Origin: Geosiphon pyriformis
Taxonomy: Eukaryota; Glomeromycota; Glomeromycetes; Archaeosporales; Geosiphonaceae
DNA: 64,000 nucleotides
NCBI GenBank assembly: GCA_016748015.1
Contig: JAAOMT010000040.1
Location: forward strand, 346,609-410,608
Direction: 5' to 3'
Shown: piece by piece, positions 20,641-34,473 of the stretch
Position numbering within the stretch: position 1 is the stretch's first letter
Layout of the letters: the number at the start of each line of letters is the position of its first letter
Notes under the pieces: model-generated
The model's database searches: none
Told to the model about the DNA's origin: nothing
The model's input: only the letters and a program-made list of their open reading frames with translations
Made by a program: the position numbers and the translations under genes

Positions 20641-23600
20641 TTTTTTTCTGGTTTAAACTTATAATATAAAATATAAAATATATATAAGTAATTAGTCTTC
20701 AATTTATAAATTTAAGTATTTAATAATAGTATTAACTAGAACTTTTACATAGTTTTTAGTATTGTTGTGAATTAAAATTCTGATGTTTTTGTAATTTTTG
20801 GTTAATATATACATATTAGTAATAATAATAAATTTATTTTAATATTTTTTTGGTTTTTTCTTAAAAATTTGAAACTAATTTTTAAATTTTCAAGATATTA
20901 TTAATAAATAATAGCAATATAATAAAATAAAAACAATGTAATTGATAAACATAAATTTTTTTGTTATATTAATAAACATAGTAATTTTTTTAATAGATTT
21001 AAATCTATTAATTTTTTTATTAATATTAATTAAGCTATTTTAATCAAAAACAAAAATATAATCTGTATTATTTTTTTGGTTTTATTTTATAAACTTTTTT
21101 CAAGTTATTTTATAGTATAACAACAATATTTTTTACATATTTTGTGTTAATTATTCTTTTTTTTATACTGATTTCTTTTTTTATTAAACCAAATTTTAAT
21201 ATTAATTGTATTATTGTTATTATTAAAATTTTTAATGCTATTTTTAAATCTATATTAGTAAAAAAATAAGGTTTTAAAACTATTAAAATCTGTTTAAAAT
21301 ATCTTAAGTCAAATCTAATATTTGTATTATAAATTTTTTATGTATAATATTTTTATTATCTTTATTAAATTATTTTAGTTTCTGTTTTATTAATAAGTTT
21401 AAACATAAAATATATTATTTAATATTAAAAGCAATGTTTAAATTCTTGTTAAATTTAAAAATAGCATTTAAATTAAGATTAATTTTGTTAATCTTAGAAA
21501 TCAAAATCAAAAATGTATAATTGTAAATTATAAATAAAATTACACTTATTATAATATTATATAAAATTAAATAATATTTACAGAGTGTGTTATTTAGCTT
21601 AACAAATTTTTGCTTTTGTTTTTTTCTAATTAAAGTTAATATTTAATAATATTTGTAAAAAACTTTTAAATTATTTATAAAAAATAAAAATTAATATAGT
21701 ATTATTAATTTTGATTAAATTTTATTTTTATTATATATATTTTTATTTTGGAACATTGTTTTATATTTTTTTTATTAAATAAAATATTATTACAAATAAA
21801 ACATAATTTGTTATTTTATTTGTTTTGTTTTTTTAATTAACTAAATTTTTTCAAAATATATGATTAACAATAAAATTTAATTGCTATTGGTTATTTTTTA
21901 TTATTTATTACAATATGTTTTTATTAAAAATAATTTTTTTATAGTTAACAAAAACAAGTTTTAAATATTAATAATTTAGGTTTTTTAAAGTTTTATATTA
22001 ATAAAAAATTATTATAATGTTTTTTTTAGTTTAATAAAATATATATAAAAATATTAACTTGTAGATTTTTTTTGTTTTTAAAATTAAATAATAGAAATAA
22101 GTTGGTTCTGTTATTATTAACTTATAAAACTTAATAAGTTTTAATTATAAAATTTTTATTTAATTTAATAATTAGTACTTTATTAATAATAAAATAACTA
22201 TAAATTATTAGTCTATATATATAATATTTATTATAACTTAATTAAAGTTTTTAAATATTTTAATTAAGTGTAATATTGATTTTAAACAATTAATTATTAT
22301 TAATAAAAACTTAATATTAAGTAGTTTACATAATTAATACTTTAATAAATATAATATTATTATTAATTTTAAAAAAAAGTTGTTAATTTTATCAATTAAA
22401 GTTTTTATAACTTTATTAATAGTAATAATACATATATTAGTAATTTAATAATTTAATTAGTCTACAATATATACAACTTAATTTCAAATAAAATTTTTTT
22501 AAGTAATTAAATTTGAAATATTAATCTATTATCATAAAAAACAGCAATATTATAATTTTATTAATGTAAATTTGAATTTCTAAATTACATATTTATGTAA
22601 TTTTACAATTATAATCTATATATTTTACTATAATATATTTGAATTAAAGAGAATTAACTAATTAGAGAATGTTTAAAAATATTTTAATTTTTTTTAATTA
22701 TATATATAATATATATATAAAGATAATAACAATTGAATTAACAAAAAGACAATTAAATTTTAAATATCACAAAATAAATAAAAGTTATTATTTGTGTACA
22801 AAAAAAAATTAATTATTAATTAATAATTATTATTATTATTTAAATATTATAATGATCATAAAAATTGTGATTAATAAAAACCAAATTTAAATAAAAAAAA
22901 TATATTAAAAAATATAAAACTAACATAAAATATACTTATAAATAAATAAATAAAATTATTTATTTTTTAATTAAAATTATTACTAATTAACAAAATTAAT
23001 ATTACTTATAAATATAATAAAAAAGTTCTTAGAATTTCAGAAATTTATTTTTTTAATATAATAATTTAGTTTAAGTTTTTCTTTTTTGTTATAATTAAAG
23101 TTTGTTAATTATTAAATAAAAGTAATAATTGGTTATATTAATTAGATTTTATTAAAGAAAATTTTTAATTTACTAATATATTATATTTAGTAAAATATTA
23201 AAAACATTTAAGAAAGACTTATAAAACAAAAATTACATATTAATATATTAAAAACATATTTATAAATAATGACTTTAAAGATTATTTTAATATTAACAAT
23301 GGCTTTTTTATAATAAACTAGACAATTATAATGATATTAATAGTTTTTCTGTTTATAATAAGCCAGTAAAAAATAATAATGCTGTAAATATTGTTAAAAA
23401 ACTTTAAAAAACAGCATAAAAATATAATTAAGAACAAAACACATAACTATATTACATAAAAGATATATTAAAAAAAATTAATAACAACATAAAACAATAA
23501 AAAAACTCTTATATTATATATCTTTTATAATATCAAAAGATCTGTTAAAAAAATTAATAAAGAATTAGCTAATAAGATTAATATATAAAAATAATAGACA

Positions 23601-25000
23601 AACAATTAAATAATAAAAATATAAATTGTAATTGATATAATAAACTTTCAATAATTTTTAAAAACTTAATATTAGATATTAAAAAAATATAAATAATAAA
23701 TTTAAATATATATAAATAATATTTATTTTTATCCTTAATTTGTAAAATACTGTTATTTAAATATAGAAGCAAACAAGATTATTGTTAATATAATAATAAA
23801 AAAAGTATATTATACTAAATATATTTATTTTTAAACACATAAATACATAATAATTTATCAAATTTTTTATTTTTATTAATATTATGTCAAATATAAAGCT
23901 TTTTCTAAGATAAAAATATTTTTTTTAAGTAAAATCATATATTTAAGGACATAATTAAGATATTATTTTATAAATATTAATAATACAAATAAATAAAATT
24001 ATTTTACTAAAATTTAAATTTATACTATTGTTAATTATTTATTTTAATACAACAAAAAATTATTTGAAAAAACTTAAATATATATATACTAAAATAAAAA
24101 AAATATAATAATTTATTAAAAAATATTTTTAGAAAAAATAAGTAAACTTGAACATAAAATGCTTATTTTTTTAGAAAATAATTTAGAAAAAATAATTTAT
24201 TTTTATTATACATAATAAATGTATTTTTTTAGCTTATAATAAAAGTTAAAGTTTTTAAATTCTTAATAAAAAACAATTTTTATAAAAAAAATAATTATTA
24301 TTTAATAAAAAATAATAAATTTTTAACTAATATTTATAGTTATTTTGTATTTTTTAAGAAAATACAAACATCAAACAATTTTTTTAAAAAAGTTTATATT
24401 ATTATATATCTAATAATAGTTAATAAAAACCAAAAACTTAGTTAATTAGATAATTAAATATGCTATTTTAATATTTAAAACATGTTTTTTAGAATATTAA
24501 GTTTGTTTGTATTTAATAATATATTAATTATGGTGCTTTTTTATTATATGTATTTATTACTAAATATATAAATTTCAGCTAATAAAAAGCAAGCAAAAAT
24601 GTAAAACATATATTTTAGTAAAAAAATTTAACAAAATATGGTTTTTTTATTAGACTATTATATTTTTAAATTGTGTAAATAACCAAAAAAATTAAAACAA
24701 ATTTTAATTAAAAAAAAATTATAACCAAATAAAAATTGAAATTAAAAGAAATATAAATAAACAATCAAACTTTTTAGCACAAAAAAAATAGTTAAAAAAA
24801 TTTATTTTTTTAGTTAAATATTAAATTGTGTTTTATTTAAAGTTTTATTGTAAGTTTAACTATATTAAAAACTTTTAAAAATAGCCAAAAAGTTAAGTTA
24901 ATTATATTATGATTATTTATAAACAAAATTACAAAAAACTGGTTTATTAACTTTTGTTTTTATTCTATTTATAATTATTTATTAATATACAAAAAAAAAA
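20641..25000. other. Long AT-rich tract without readable genes
   Basis: About 4.4 kb of almost pure A/T sequence with TATATA and TAATAA runs. By position it may hold the gag and protease of the minus-strand Ty3 element to its left, but I could not read them. Short chance ORFs such as 23578-23772 are Leu/Ile/Tyr/Lys-rich and show no family features. Confidence 0.5.
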
Positions 25001-25013
25001 TTTTGTTATATAA
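25001..25013. repeat. Left target-site duplication of LINE L2
   Basis: TTTTGTTATATAA occurs here and at 31917-31929, directly outside the two ends of L2. Confidence 0.65.
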
Positions 25014-25147
25014 TTTTTTTTTTTTTTCATTTAATGAGTAAAGTCCAAACACTGCCTAATGCAATACATTATACAAAATAATCTAAACTAGGTATGAATC
25101 ATGCTCTTTCTATATGTGACCAGCCACTTGGACCAATCAGAACAACA

Positions 25148-28100
25148 CTATACACCTATATGAACAGAAACTTTATCATCTATGCCTAAAAAAAACAAAC
25201 AAGACTTATGAAAACCAAAACCAACACCAATTGCCTCAGCAACACCCAGCAATCCAATCACGCCTGCTGACAGCACTAAAGGAAGCCCAAAAATTAAGAT
25301 AGGAACAGATTCATTGCATAGAATAAGCCCATTTTTTTCCATAAAGACACAGTACTTGGCACAAACCAACCAAATGTCTTTCCAAAAAGCATGACTAAAC
25401 TTACACACAAAGACTACAATGATCTAACTTGCTACTCTGGAACTCTTGAAAACAAAGACAGATTCATGAAACCAATCCTTGAAAACAAAACCCTTGCACA
25501 AAGCAGTACTGACCAAAACATTGGATGAACAAGTAAACAATAGCTGCGAGACAACTAAGGAAGAACAACCTAAACCAGATTGCATTCTCCAAGCTGAAGC
25601 ATGAGAGTCCAACAAATGAGCACAAACATTGACATCAAATGGACAAGAAAAAACATGGTCTGAAACTTCAACATCACCATAAAACAAACACACCACACTA
25701 GGGTAACTCTTATCATAAAGCCATTTTTGCATGACAATAAGAAGCCAAAGATGCAATGCCTTCATAAAATACGTTTGGAAACCAGCAGTTCATTTGTTAG
25801 TGAAACCAGCAGCCATATGAAAGTCTGGATGCCACACCAGTGATGATTTGAACCAATTAATATCTACATACAGACTATCTACTACCACCTGCAAACCAGA
25901 ACCAATTTTCCAATATGCACAATGAACTAACCAAAAAACATCCCAAACAAAATGTCTAGAATTACCAGAAATGACAGCACTACCAACTCTAAAATAGTAT
26001 TCATTGATAGAATGGGGCAGATTCCAGCTAGAGAGAGCCACAGCTCTGGCCAACTCATCTGTACACTCATTGTCTGAAACACCTGAATGACTTTTGACCT
26101 TATACAAATTAATGTTCAAATTTTTATGACAAATAATGTTCACAATGTAACAACATTCAATCCAACACTGATTTTTAAAGTCCGGGCAAACCAAATCCAA
26201 TTTCAACTTGCAAGCATCCAAAGCCGCTTGACTGTCTAAGAACAAGTCAATTGAGTGAGAAGGAGAGACACACTCAAGAGCTAAAGCAATGGTCTGCAAC
26301 TCTGTTAAGGTAGAAAACATCAAACCAGAAACTCCCACACCCAAATTCATACTAATGTCTTCAAAAAAAACAGCAGCTCCGGCTTTTATATCAACAGACT
26401 CCAAGCCACTCAAAGATCCATACATATAGACAGAAAGGCAATCAACATTAGAACACAACAAATTTGCACTAATAGCACTAAACCCACAAGAACAAAGAAT
26501 ATTTGAAAAGCCACCATCATCTAAAGATGAAAAGTAAACAGAAAAAGAGGACACATCACTAAGAAACCGAACAGAAAGCTCAAACCAGGTAGGAACTGGA
26601 CCATATGGATCCAACCACTTCCATCACTTGAAGGTTTTCCAATCAAAAATAGCCCCACTTCAGTTAAGCAGCTGGTCCATGAAGGCAATCCCATAATGCT
26701 AAAGTGAAGAAACACACTTAAAATAGGCTGATTCACCAAAAACACAAGACATAGAAGTTCCACTCCAATAATGAAAAGCATTGGTTAGGAAGCCACCTAA
26801 GAACAAATCACTTTTAAAGAAAATGTGCACCATACCAGCCAGAAAATTATTCAGAGAGTTGATCTTAACATGAACTGAATACTGCAAAGAGTGAAGTGGA
26901 TGCCAGCAAAGGACCTGAAAATCATGTGACCAGTGAGAAAATAGATGACCCAAAATACCAATAGAGTTTGTGAAAGAAATAACTGAAGCTAACTTATTTT
27001 CGGCCTGAATCTGTTCAAAAGTTTTCAAATCATACAGAGAAAAATGATGAATTGTATCACTAGGGAAGTCACATAGCACACCAGACTTAGATTTCAAGTC
27101 CTTATGAATCAGAGCATCCCACTTTTTACAAGCACTGACAGAAACATAACTGAATTGTGTTCTATAACCAATGATAAGAAAGAGGACTGCCAAAACCAAA
27201 TACAAAAACTGCTTATCAGATACTGCTTTTTTGAGGACCAGATTAGCAAAAAACCAGACATCAGAATGTGCTTTGGCCAGACTAAGTTAGGAAAGACCCT
27301 CAGTTGACAAATAGATCCCTAAATAGTAATGTAATTCCTCTTTCTTGGCAATAGAAATAGGTGACCCACTGATCAACAGAGAAGGATCTGCAATCTTGCA
27401 ATTAATGGGAATGGCCACAGTCTTATCATTATTAATTGAAATATCATTGATATAAAAAATTCACTAGCAACATTGAGAATGTGCTGCATAGCATTTTGAC
27501 CACTGCCAACTCATATAATATCATCAACAAAAACACTCATGGTGAAAAAGAAGAAGAGACCAGCCCAAGATTTGGCATAACCACATCCAGAAATAAAGTA
27601 AAAATTTAACCTATATCCACACCTATCTGCCTGTCTTTTAACTTTACACAGAAGAGAATCATAAAATATGCACCAAAGAAGTGGCAAGAACACCTCCTTC
27701 TGGTCCAAGCCATCATGCACTCTGTATCCATTTGTCAAACCAAAATCTGTCATAACTCTATTAACACAATCATTATGAATACCACCAAAAAACCTAATGA
27801 ACCTGCTACATATTTTTATCTTAACCAAACTGTTTTGAAAATGCTCCTACCCAACAGAATCATAAGCCTTCTGCATGTCCTGCAAGACCAACCAGAGTTC
27901 ACAACCCTTCTCCAAAGCATCTTCAATCACTAAACCAATGGCAAAAATGGGTGACTGCATTGTCATACCCCTCAGAACTGAAAAATTGTCCCCACGCAAA
28001 ACATCAAAAGTACTACATGCTAACGAGATCCTATCTGAGAAAATTTTGGAAAGAATCTTACAGGCAGTTTTAATCAAGACAATAAGCTGGGTGTTTGTGA

Positions 28101-29830
28101 GAACTCCACTCATACAGCTTAGGAATTATTGAGACCCAAGCTTCCTTCCAAGCACCGGGTACTGATTTATAGATCAAACAAGAATTCAAAAGCACCAAAA
28201 GCATATCCAAAACTGATTTATCGCAATGTTTCTAGAGTTCATTCGAAATCCCAGAGTGACCAGCAACTTTATTCTTAAGAAGATTAAAAACCACACCAAG
28301 CAACTTATTAATACCAACAAAGCACATCACACCAGAAAAGGCATCATCAAAAACATACTTCAGATGCCGGTATTGGCAGAACCATTTATCTGAGATGTCA
28401 AGCATCACTCTGCATTTTCTGGTCCAATCTTCCATGATTTTATCCACCCTAGATTTAACTAGACTTGGCTCCAATACCAATTCATTACTTACTATTAGAT
28501 GATCCAGTACCACCTTGTGAAAGGAGTGCTCCAAAACACTCCTAATGGTATGACTCTTGTCAGATTCAAAGCTCTCCATTCTCTTATTAATAGCTGCCTT
28601 GATACATGCTTTCTCAGCATGTCTGGATTCCAGCAACTTAGAAGAGTGGTAAGATTTTTTTATCTTAGCCAGAGCTAAGCAAATTGTGTCGAATTTGGAA
28701 CCTGAAAGAAATAAAGACTTTACTACTGCTGTACTATTAACATTGATCTCATATCATGTATTCAACAATGAAGCAAATTCCACACTAGAGACCAAGTGAG
28801 AAGCCTTAACCAGCTTAGACATTAGTAACTCCAGCTTATGAAACCTCGAAGAATCTCTGGTGAAAACCCCATAAAAATCCTTGAACTATTTCTTCCTAAA
28901 TATTTTATTAGCTGAAAGAGTCATTATTTTGCACAAAACATTCCACATAATATCCAAATTTGAGAGTTGTACAGTGGCTTCAAACTTATTGGCAAACATA
29001 TCAGCATTGGCTAAAGTGGCATATTCAAAACTTTTCCATTTAATGTTGTCAGCACTCCTAAAATCAAACTTCCAACAATTCTTATTAGCCTGCCTATGAA
29101 AAGAATTTAACTGAGTATCCAGTAGACCACCCAGGCCCACAGAAACAGAAACTGCCCAATAATCAGTGTTAAAATGTTTGCTCACATCCACAATATTGTG
29201 ATCCACTATTGCATTGACCAAATTAAATGAAACTAGCATGAAATCAATTGTTTTTTTCACATCTTTTGAATTTTTCTATGTAGAACTTTTCACTACTGAG
29301 TTACCTAACAAAGAGTTGACCAGCCCCAAATCTAGACATCTTTTAAAACTTGCACTCCTACACAAACCATTCTCATTGAAATCACCACCCAAAACAACGA
29401 AAGAAAATTCATTAACAGCCTTAGCAATGAGAAAGTTGACTTTACCAGCCTAAAAGAACCAAACCATTGAAGAAGTACCAGCATATAACCCCAAAATAGA
29501 CACAGAAAGTTTATTCTTGAAAAGCAACTTAATAGACAGGAGCCGACCAGACACCTCAGAAACTTTGCACATATGTCTTGTCAAAGAAATGTCCATAACA
29601 ATCACAACACCAGAGCCTACATAACCAGAATCCAAACCAGAGGTGAACACCCAGACATCATCAAACTTATTCATGATCCATGGGTGAATTTTACCCTTTA
29701 ACTTGGTTTCAGTAACAATAGAAATCAAATTGTTTGTCTCCTTATGCCAACAAATTATATCATCTTGTTTTGCAGGATTGTTCATGCTCCTTATATTGCA
29801 CGTGGCAATCTTCTAAACCAAAACACTCAT
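25148..29830 (-). pseudogene. LINE L2 ORF2: EEP endonuclease, RT, RNase H, zinc finger
   Basis: The start ATG at 29830 overlaps the ORF1 stop as ATGA. The endonuclease (29800-28950) shows SIVTETKLKGKIHPW, LYAGTSS, GGDFNENG and KTIDFMLVSF; the catalytic His of TDH-x-AVSV is replaced by Tyr (TDYWAVSV). The RT (28260-27480) includes LTNTQLIVLIKTACKILSK, LQDMQKAYDSVG and an intact FVDDII box. RNase H (26470-26020) has LTELQTIALALECV, FLDSQAALDAC and SHSGVSDNECTDELA, but the first catalytic Asp is Tyr (YMYGSLS). The C-terminal finger reads CLFYGDVEVSDHVFSC, with its second Cys changed to Tyr. Several TAA/TAG stops fall at Gln positions. It is inactive. Confidence 0.88.
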
Positions 29831-31806
29831 TGAGAAATAGAGGCAGCTGACAAACCCAAACCTGAGCACAAATGATCCAATTTTTCCAAAACAGATTCAA
29901 CTGAGACCTCCAAAGCCACTATCTTGGATTCTAAACCACTAATTTTGGTAGTCAAAACTTTAGAACTACTTAGACTTATGACTGGAGCTGTATTACTGAT
30001 GACAAAAGGAGAGAGGTTGGAAATTGCTGAAGCACCATCCAATATCATATCCAAATCCAAACCTGAAACCACAGACACTGGAACTGTCAGGGAAGAAGCA
30101 TCAGATGTATTTGCCAAAGACACCAAATTTATGGAACCCAATTTCTCCAAAATACCAGAAACCTGGTCAGCCAAAAGTTCCAGAGAGCATTCCAAAGAAG
30201 CCAAGCAATCATACATGTCACAATTGCCAGGCAAAGCAGAAGCAAATAGGGAGGTCTCAGCAACAAAAGACAGACCACCACCAAAAAGAACTGAAGAAGC
30301 CACATAAGAAGATAAACCACCAGCTATCTGAGCCCAAGTTCTATCACCAAAAGAAACTAGATGGGCAATAGGAGCTTGTTTCTTCTTATAAATACCAGTC
30401 AGACAAACTTGATTCCAGTCAGTCACCACCCACTTCCCACAAACTCCAGAAATCTCACCAGACAAACATACATCAGAGATGTGACCAAATTGTTTGCATT
30501 TGGCATAGCAAGCCAGAGAAAGACCAGCCCATCACAAATCCACACTCTTAAAAACTGGATTAGAACCAATTGCAGCCAACTTTGATTCCTCATCAGCAAA
30601 ACAAACCACAGCACATCTGTTATGGACATAAAAACTAGAATTGCAACCAATAAAACAGGTCTTCTTATCATATGAATCAAGTAAACCAGACAAATCATAA
30701 GCAGTAGTGCCAACTGGTAAAGTATAGAGCAAGACCCTATGCTGATTTCTGAATACCCAAGATTGTTTATTTTCAACAGCCAATACCACCCATACAGAAT
30801 TTTTTCCCATGAGAATTGACTATTTAAAAGCAACCAAACTAGCCACTTCTGGCAACTCAAATTCAACCAAAGCTTTTTGCCACAAACCAATCAATTGTAT
30901 CTTGATTGACACAATCTTACCAAACTTAGCAAAAACTAACTCAACTGCTGATCTGGGAAGATCTACTGAAATTTTTTTGACAATTATTTCCTAATTTGAA
31001 CAAACACCCAACTTTCTAACATTATTATTTATTAAAATCTTCTTATGAACTGCCAATTTTTTAGCCTTGTTAAGACTCAACTCAGAAGTAAAGAAGGATT
31101 TGATGATCTTTGGGAATTTTGAGAGAGTAAAAGCTCCCCCAAAACCATCTACTTGATAAAAAATTTTCTTGATTGCAATTAACTTATCACTTTTTGTTTT
31201 TCCAGACACAGCAGATAGCTCAATATCTAATGCGAAAGATTTGACTGGCTTGATGTTTTTTTTTTCTGAAACATGTAACTTAATACTTGGCAGCTGATTG
31301 AAACCTACAAATTTGGGAGGTGGGAGAGCCATCATATCCTTATTACCACTTAAAACATTAAACGAAAGAGCTTTTGGAGGTTGACCTAACACATACATGC
31401 AAGTGCATATTTTCTTGGGCATAATATCATCTTCCATGCCATCAATCACAGAATTGTCTGAGTTAGCATAACTAGTTTCTTTAGTGACAGTATTTCTCAT
31501 GTTTTCCAAGTCTGACAGGCCACCCATGCTACTTGCTTCACTTTCCATTTTGCTGCCCCAAGATTTTGAAAACTTACTGTCAATGTTACCAATATTGGCC
31601 AGGCCCAATAGACCAGCAGATAAATTGATTACACTGATACTGACTTTAGGATTCTTAGGCTTCTTATAAGATGCACTGTGAAAGTATACACTATTTACCC
31701 TCTTCTTTTTTGTATTGAGCTGGTTTCCCAAACCAGCAGAAGTAGATCCAGAGCCACCAGCAACATAACTTGCCAGTTCCATGTCCACGAATAAAGATAT
31801 GCTCAA
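29827..31806 (-). pseudogene. LINE L2 ORF1 (Gag-like, RRM and Cys/His knuckle)
   Basis: This RNA-binding structural protein has about 660 codons from the ATG at 31806. The N-terminus is MSISLFVDMELASYVAGG, then SYKKPKNPKVS. The middle carries KSFALDIELSAVSGKTKSDK and ILINNNVRKLGVC. An RRM-like region follows (FAKFGKIVSIKIQL, then ALVEFELPEVASLVAFK). After YDLSGLLDSYDKKTCFIGC comes a knuckle-like CYAKCKQFGHISDVC. The C-terminus includes a coiled-coil-like LESKIVALEVSVESVLEKLD. The internal stops look like Gln or Trp codons after transitions. It ends SAASISQ at a TGA shared with the ORF2 start. Confidence 0.82.
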
Positions 31807-31916
31807 AGAAATAGTTAAAATATGAAGGGAGTAAGGAGTAAGGGAGATTTTTTCCTTGACAATATCTTACTCTTATTGTGACTGGAGGATCAACAAGAGA
31901 AAGATTTTTTAAAATT

Positions 31917-31929
31917 TTTTGTTATATAA
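31917..31929. repeat. Right target-site duplication of LINE L2
   Basis: TTTTGTTATATAA, identical to 25001-25013. Confidence 0.65.
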
Positions 31930-32148
31930 ATATATACCAAAAAAACTTAACTAGTAAAATAGCAAAATTTATAATTAAAAAATATTATTTATATTATTAA
32001 ATTTCTGATTCAGTTTTATAATTAATTAATATTTAATAAATTAATTAATTTAGTATTATATTAAAAAACTAGTATTATAATTAAAAAAAATTTAATTAAT
32101 ATATTATTCTTAAATTGACTAATTAGTAAAAACCATGATTATATATGT

Positions 32149-33162
32149 TGTTATGATTCAAAAATTTAGCAAAAAATTCATAAAATAATATATATTATCT
32201 AATCATAATATAGTACAATAATAATCTTAGAAAAATAATAATTAACATAATAGTAAGTACTATTACACAATAGTAACAAACACCAATTCACAATAGCAGC
32301 CAACATCAACTGGTAATAATGGCTAATATCAACTGGTACTAATGGTAAATACCAAGTTAAAATACCAAAAAAAAAGTATTGCAATGTGTTTTCTTATAGA
32401 ACTACAAACATATATATATACAGTAGCTTTAATATTAAAAAAAACAATATTATCTAACAAATCATAAAATAAATCATAAAAACAAATTATCAAACAATTC
32501 ATCTAACAATTTCACTATAATTATCTTTTAATCTTTATTTTTAAAATAAATATTCACAAAAATCTTTAATCAAAAAGAAATAAAAAAGAATATTAAAAAC
32601 TAAATTCAATATATTAAGAAACTTACTTGTATTATTTATTAAATAAAACTATTATTCATCAGTTAAATCTTTTGGATAAATAATCTTTAATCAAGATTAT
32701 TTACATTGTTACTAATTAATAAAAACTTTATTGTGAGAATTAAGAAAAGTGCTTAAGACTATTAACATTTTATGTTTCTAGATTAAAGAAACATATTAGA
32801 CAATTGCAAAGATAGCCTTAAAAAAGATCTCAAACAGTAAATAGATTTCAGTTCAGCCTTTGGAAAGGAGTACATAAATATATACAACAATCAAAAATTG
32901 AGAAATAATTTACATCATAATATTAAAGAAAAAATCTTTAATATAATAGTGACATTATTACACAAATAGAATTGAGAAACTTATAAGAGACTGATTGTAT
33001 TTAAAATAGGATATTGGCAATTAAATATATCAAAAAAACTATTCTATAATAATGTTAATTATGTATAAGTGATCAAATTATTAATTTAATAGTAAAATTG
33101 TTTAACTTTAAATTATTACTATTTATTAAAAATTATTTTACAAAAAATTTAAAAACATAACA
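32149..33162 (+). repeat. Candidate solo LTR
   Basis: This stretch is less AT-biased than its flanks. It begins TGTTATGATT and could end AACATAACA at 33162, giving TG...CA ends similar to the family-B LTR. It has a TATA-like CATATATATATACAG near 32410. Short internal repeats (ATCAACTGGTA) lie near 32300-32345. No second copy is in the window, so the ends are uncertain. Confidence 0.4.
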
Positions 33163-33508
33163 TTGTTTAATTTAAATAGCTTTATTATTTTATAATTAAA
33201 TTTGGTGTTTATTTTTTTTTCTAATAAAAAATATTAATTTGAATTTTATCAAATTTAATAATTAAAAATTGTTTTATAATAATACTATATATTAAATTAT
33301 TATTAAAAATAAGTTTAATATAGTGTTTATTAATTTTGGTATTTATATATAACTGTAATTAGTTTATTTGAATTTAAAACTTTATTAAATAATGGTTTGT
33401 TGATTTTATTTTTCAAATTAAAAAAAAAATAATAGCAAAAATATTATTTTTAAAAATAATAATAAATAAGATAATATTATTAGATTTTAAGCTATTATAG
33501 TTTGTTGG
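33163..33508. other. AT-rich spacer
   Basis: No protein or repeat family is recognised. It is the target of the family-A solo LTR to its right. Confidence 0.5.
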
Positions 33509-34473
33509 TGTTATCAGAGGTTTTTGGTTTCTTTTTTTGAATATTACTAATGTCTGTTTGTTGTGAATTCACGTTTTCTAGAAGCTAGTAAACCTTTAAT
33601 AACTGAATTTATCTTCAAATTATTTCTTATAATTTAAATTACTGAACTTATAAGTGGAATAACCAATTTTGTACCAGTTATTTTATGTAGTTACATTGTA
33701 GTAAACATTAACTCTTTCCCAAGAATTGTTTATCTGAAAGCTTACCAAAAATGTGTAGTTACTTTTGCTGTGAAAGTCAACTTTTCTACAGAAATTTTGT
33801 TTGTAGGCTATTTTAATAATTATAATAAGAAATAAAAATAAAAGAAATAAAATGTTGTTAAAAAAATTGTTTTCTATTCAGGCTTAGAATTCCTAACAGA
33901 TTACTGAAATTGGTAGCTAATTAATTTCAAAATATTAGTTGGATTTTGGGAATTTGTTAAGTGCAATAATTAAAGATTGAGTTTCAAGTATTTGTTTTTA
34001 TTGATTTGTAAAAAATGATTTTATTAAGATTAATACTAGTTAAAATATCTAAGAAAAAATAAATCTAAAATAAGATATCTATAATAAGATATATTTTTTC
34101 AAAGAGAAAAGCTTTTTTTTATATAATTTGTTGTAGTATTAGTCTTTAAACTTACACTTTTTTCTTTGCTATTGTTTTGATGAACTAAAGATATATTTTG
34201 ATAAATTACAAATTGTTCTGTAAACTATTGATTGTTTTGGTAAACTATCAATTATTTTGGCAAATTTTTGAATGTTTAAATAGTTTAGAGTATTGTGTAA
34301 TTTAATCATCTTTATTTCTATAGTACAAATTAAGTTATTAATTAAATGATAATATTTGATAATTTGATTAAATAATAAGTAATAATTGAAATGATAATAA
34401 TATATGCTAATTAATAATAGAAATTATAAAGGTAATTTTATGTTAATTAATAGCTAAAATTCTACTGGTAATA
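33509..34473 (-). repeat. Solo LTR, family A (copy 2)
   Basis: This unit of about 965 bp aligns end to end with the A1 LTR (3977-4949). The plus strand starts TGTTATC and ends GGTAATA (GGTAACA in A1). Four bases, TTGG, are repeated on either side (33505-33508 and 34474-34477). No element body is attached, so it is a solo LTR. The orientation is the same as in A1. Most differences from copy 1 are G-to-A or C-to-T. Confidence 0.85.

Larger units (their letters stand above)
25014..31916 (-). mobile_element. Jockey-like LINE copy L2 (second subfamily)
   Basis: This is a full-length minus-strand non-LTR element of about 6.9 kb with a 5' UTR, ORF1, ORF2, a 3' UTR ending TTTGGACTTTACTCATTAAATG, and a poly-A tail (poly-T in the plus strand at 25012-25028). 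A 13-bp direct repeat flanks it. Its ORF1 N-terminus differs from L1/L3 and matches L0, so it represents another subfamily. ORF2 is broken by stops, and at least two catalytic positions are altered. Confidence 0.9.

Noticed and set aside
23578-23772. 64-codon hydrophobic ORF, possible membrane protein
   Set aside because: Leu/Ile/Tyr/Phe-rich text is expected by chance in such AT-rich DNA. There is no start context, homologous copy or neighbour to support it.
29924-30371. Two overlapping plus-strand ORFs rich in Pro, Lys and Thr
   Set aside because: They are antisense to L2 ORF1. Similar low-complexity text appears wherever the ORF1 C-terminal region is reversed.
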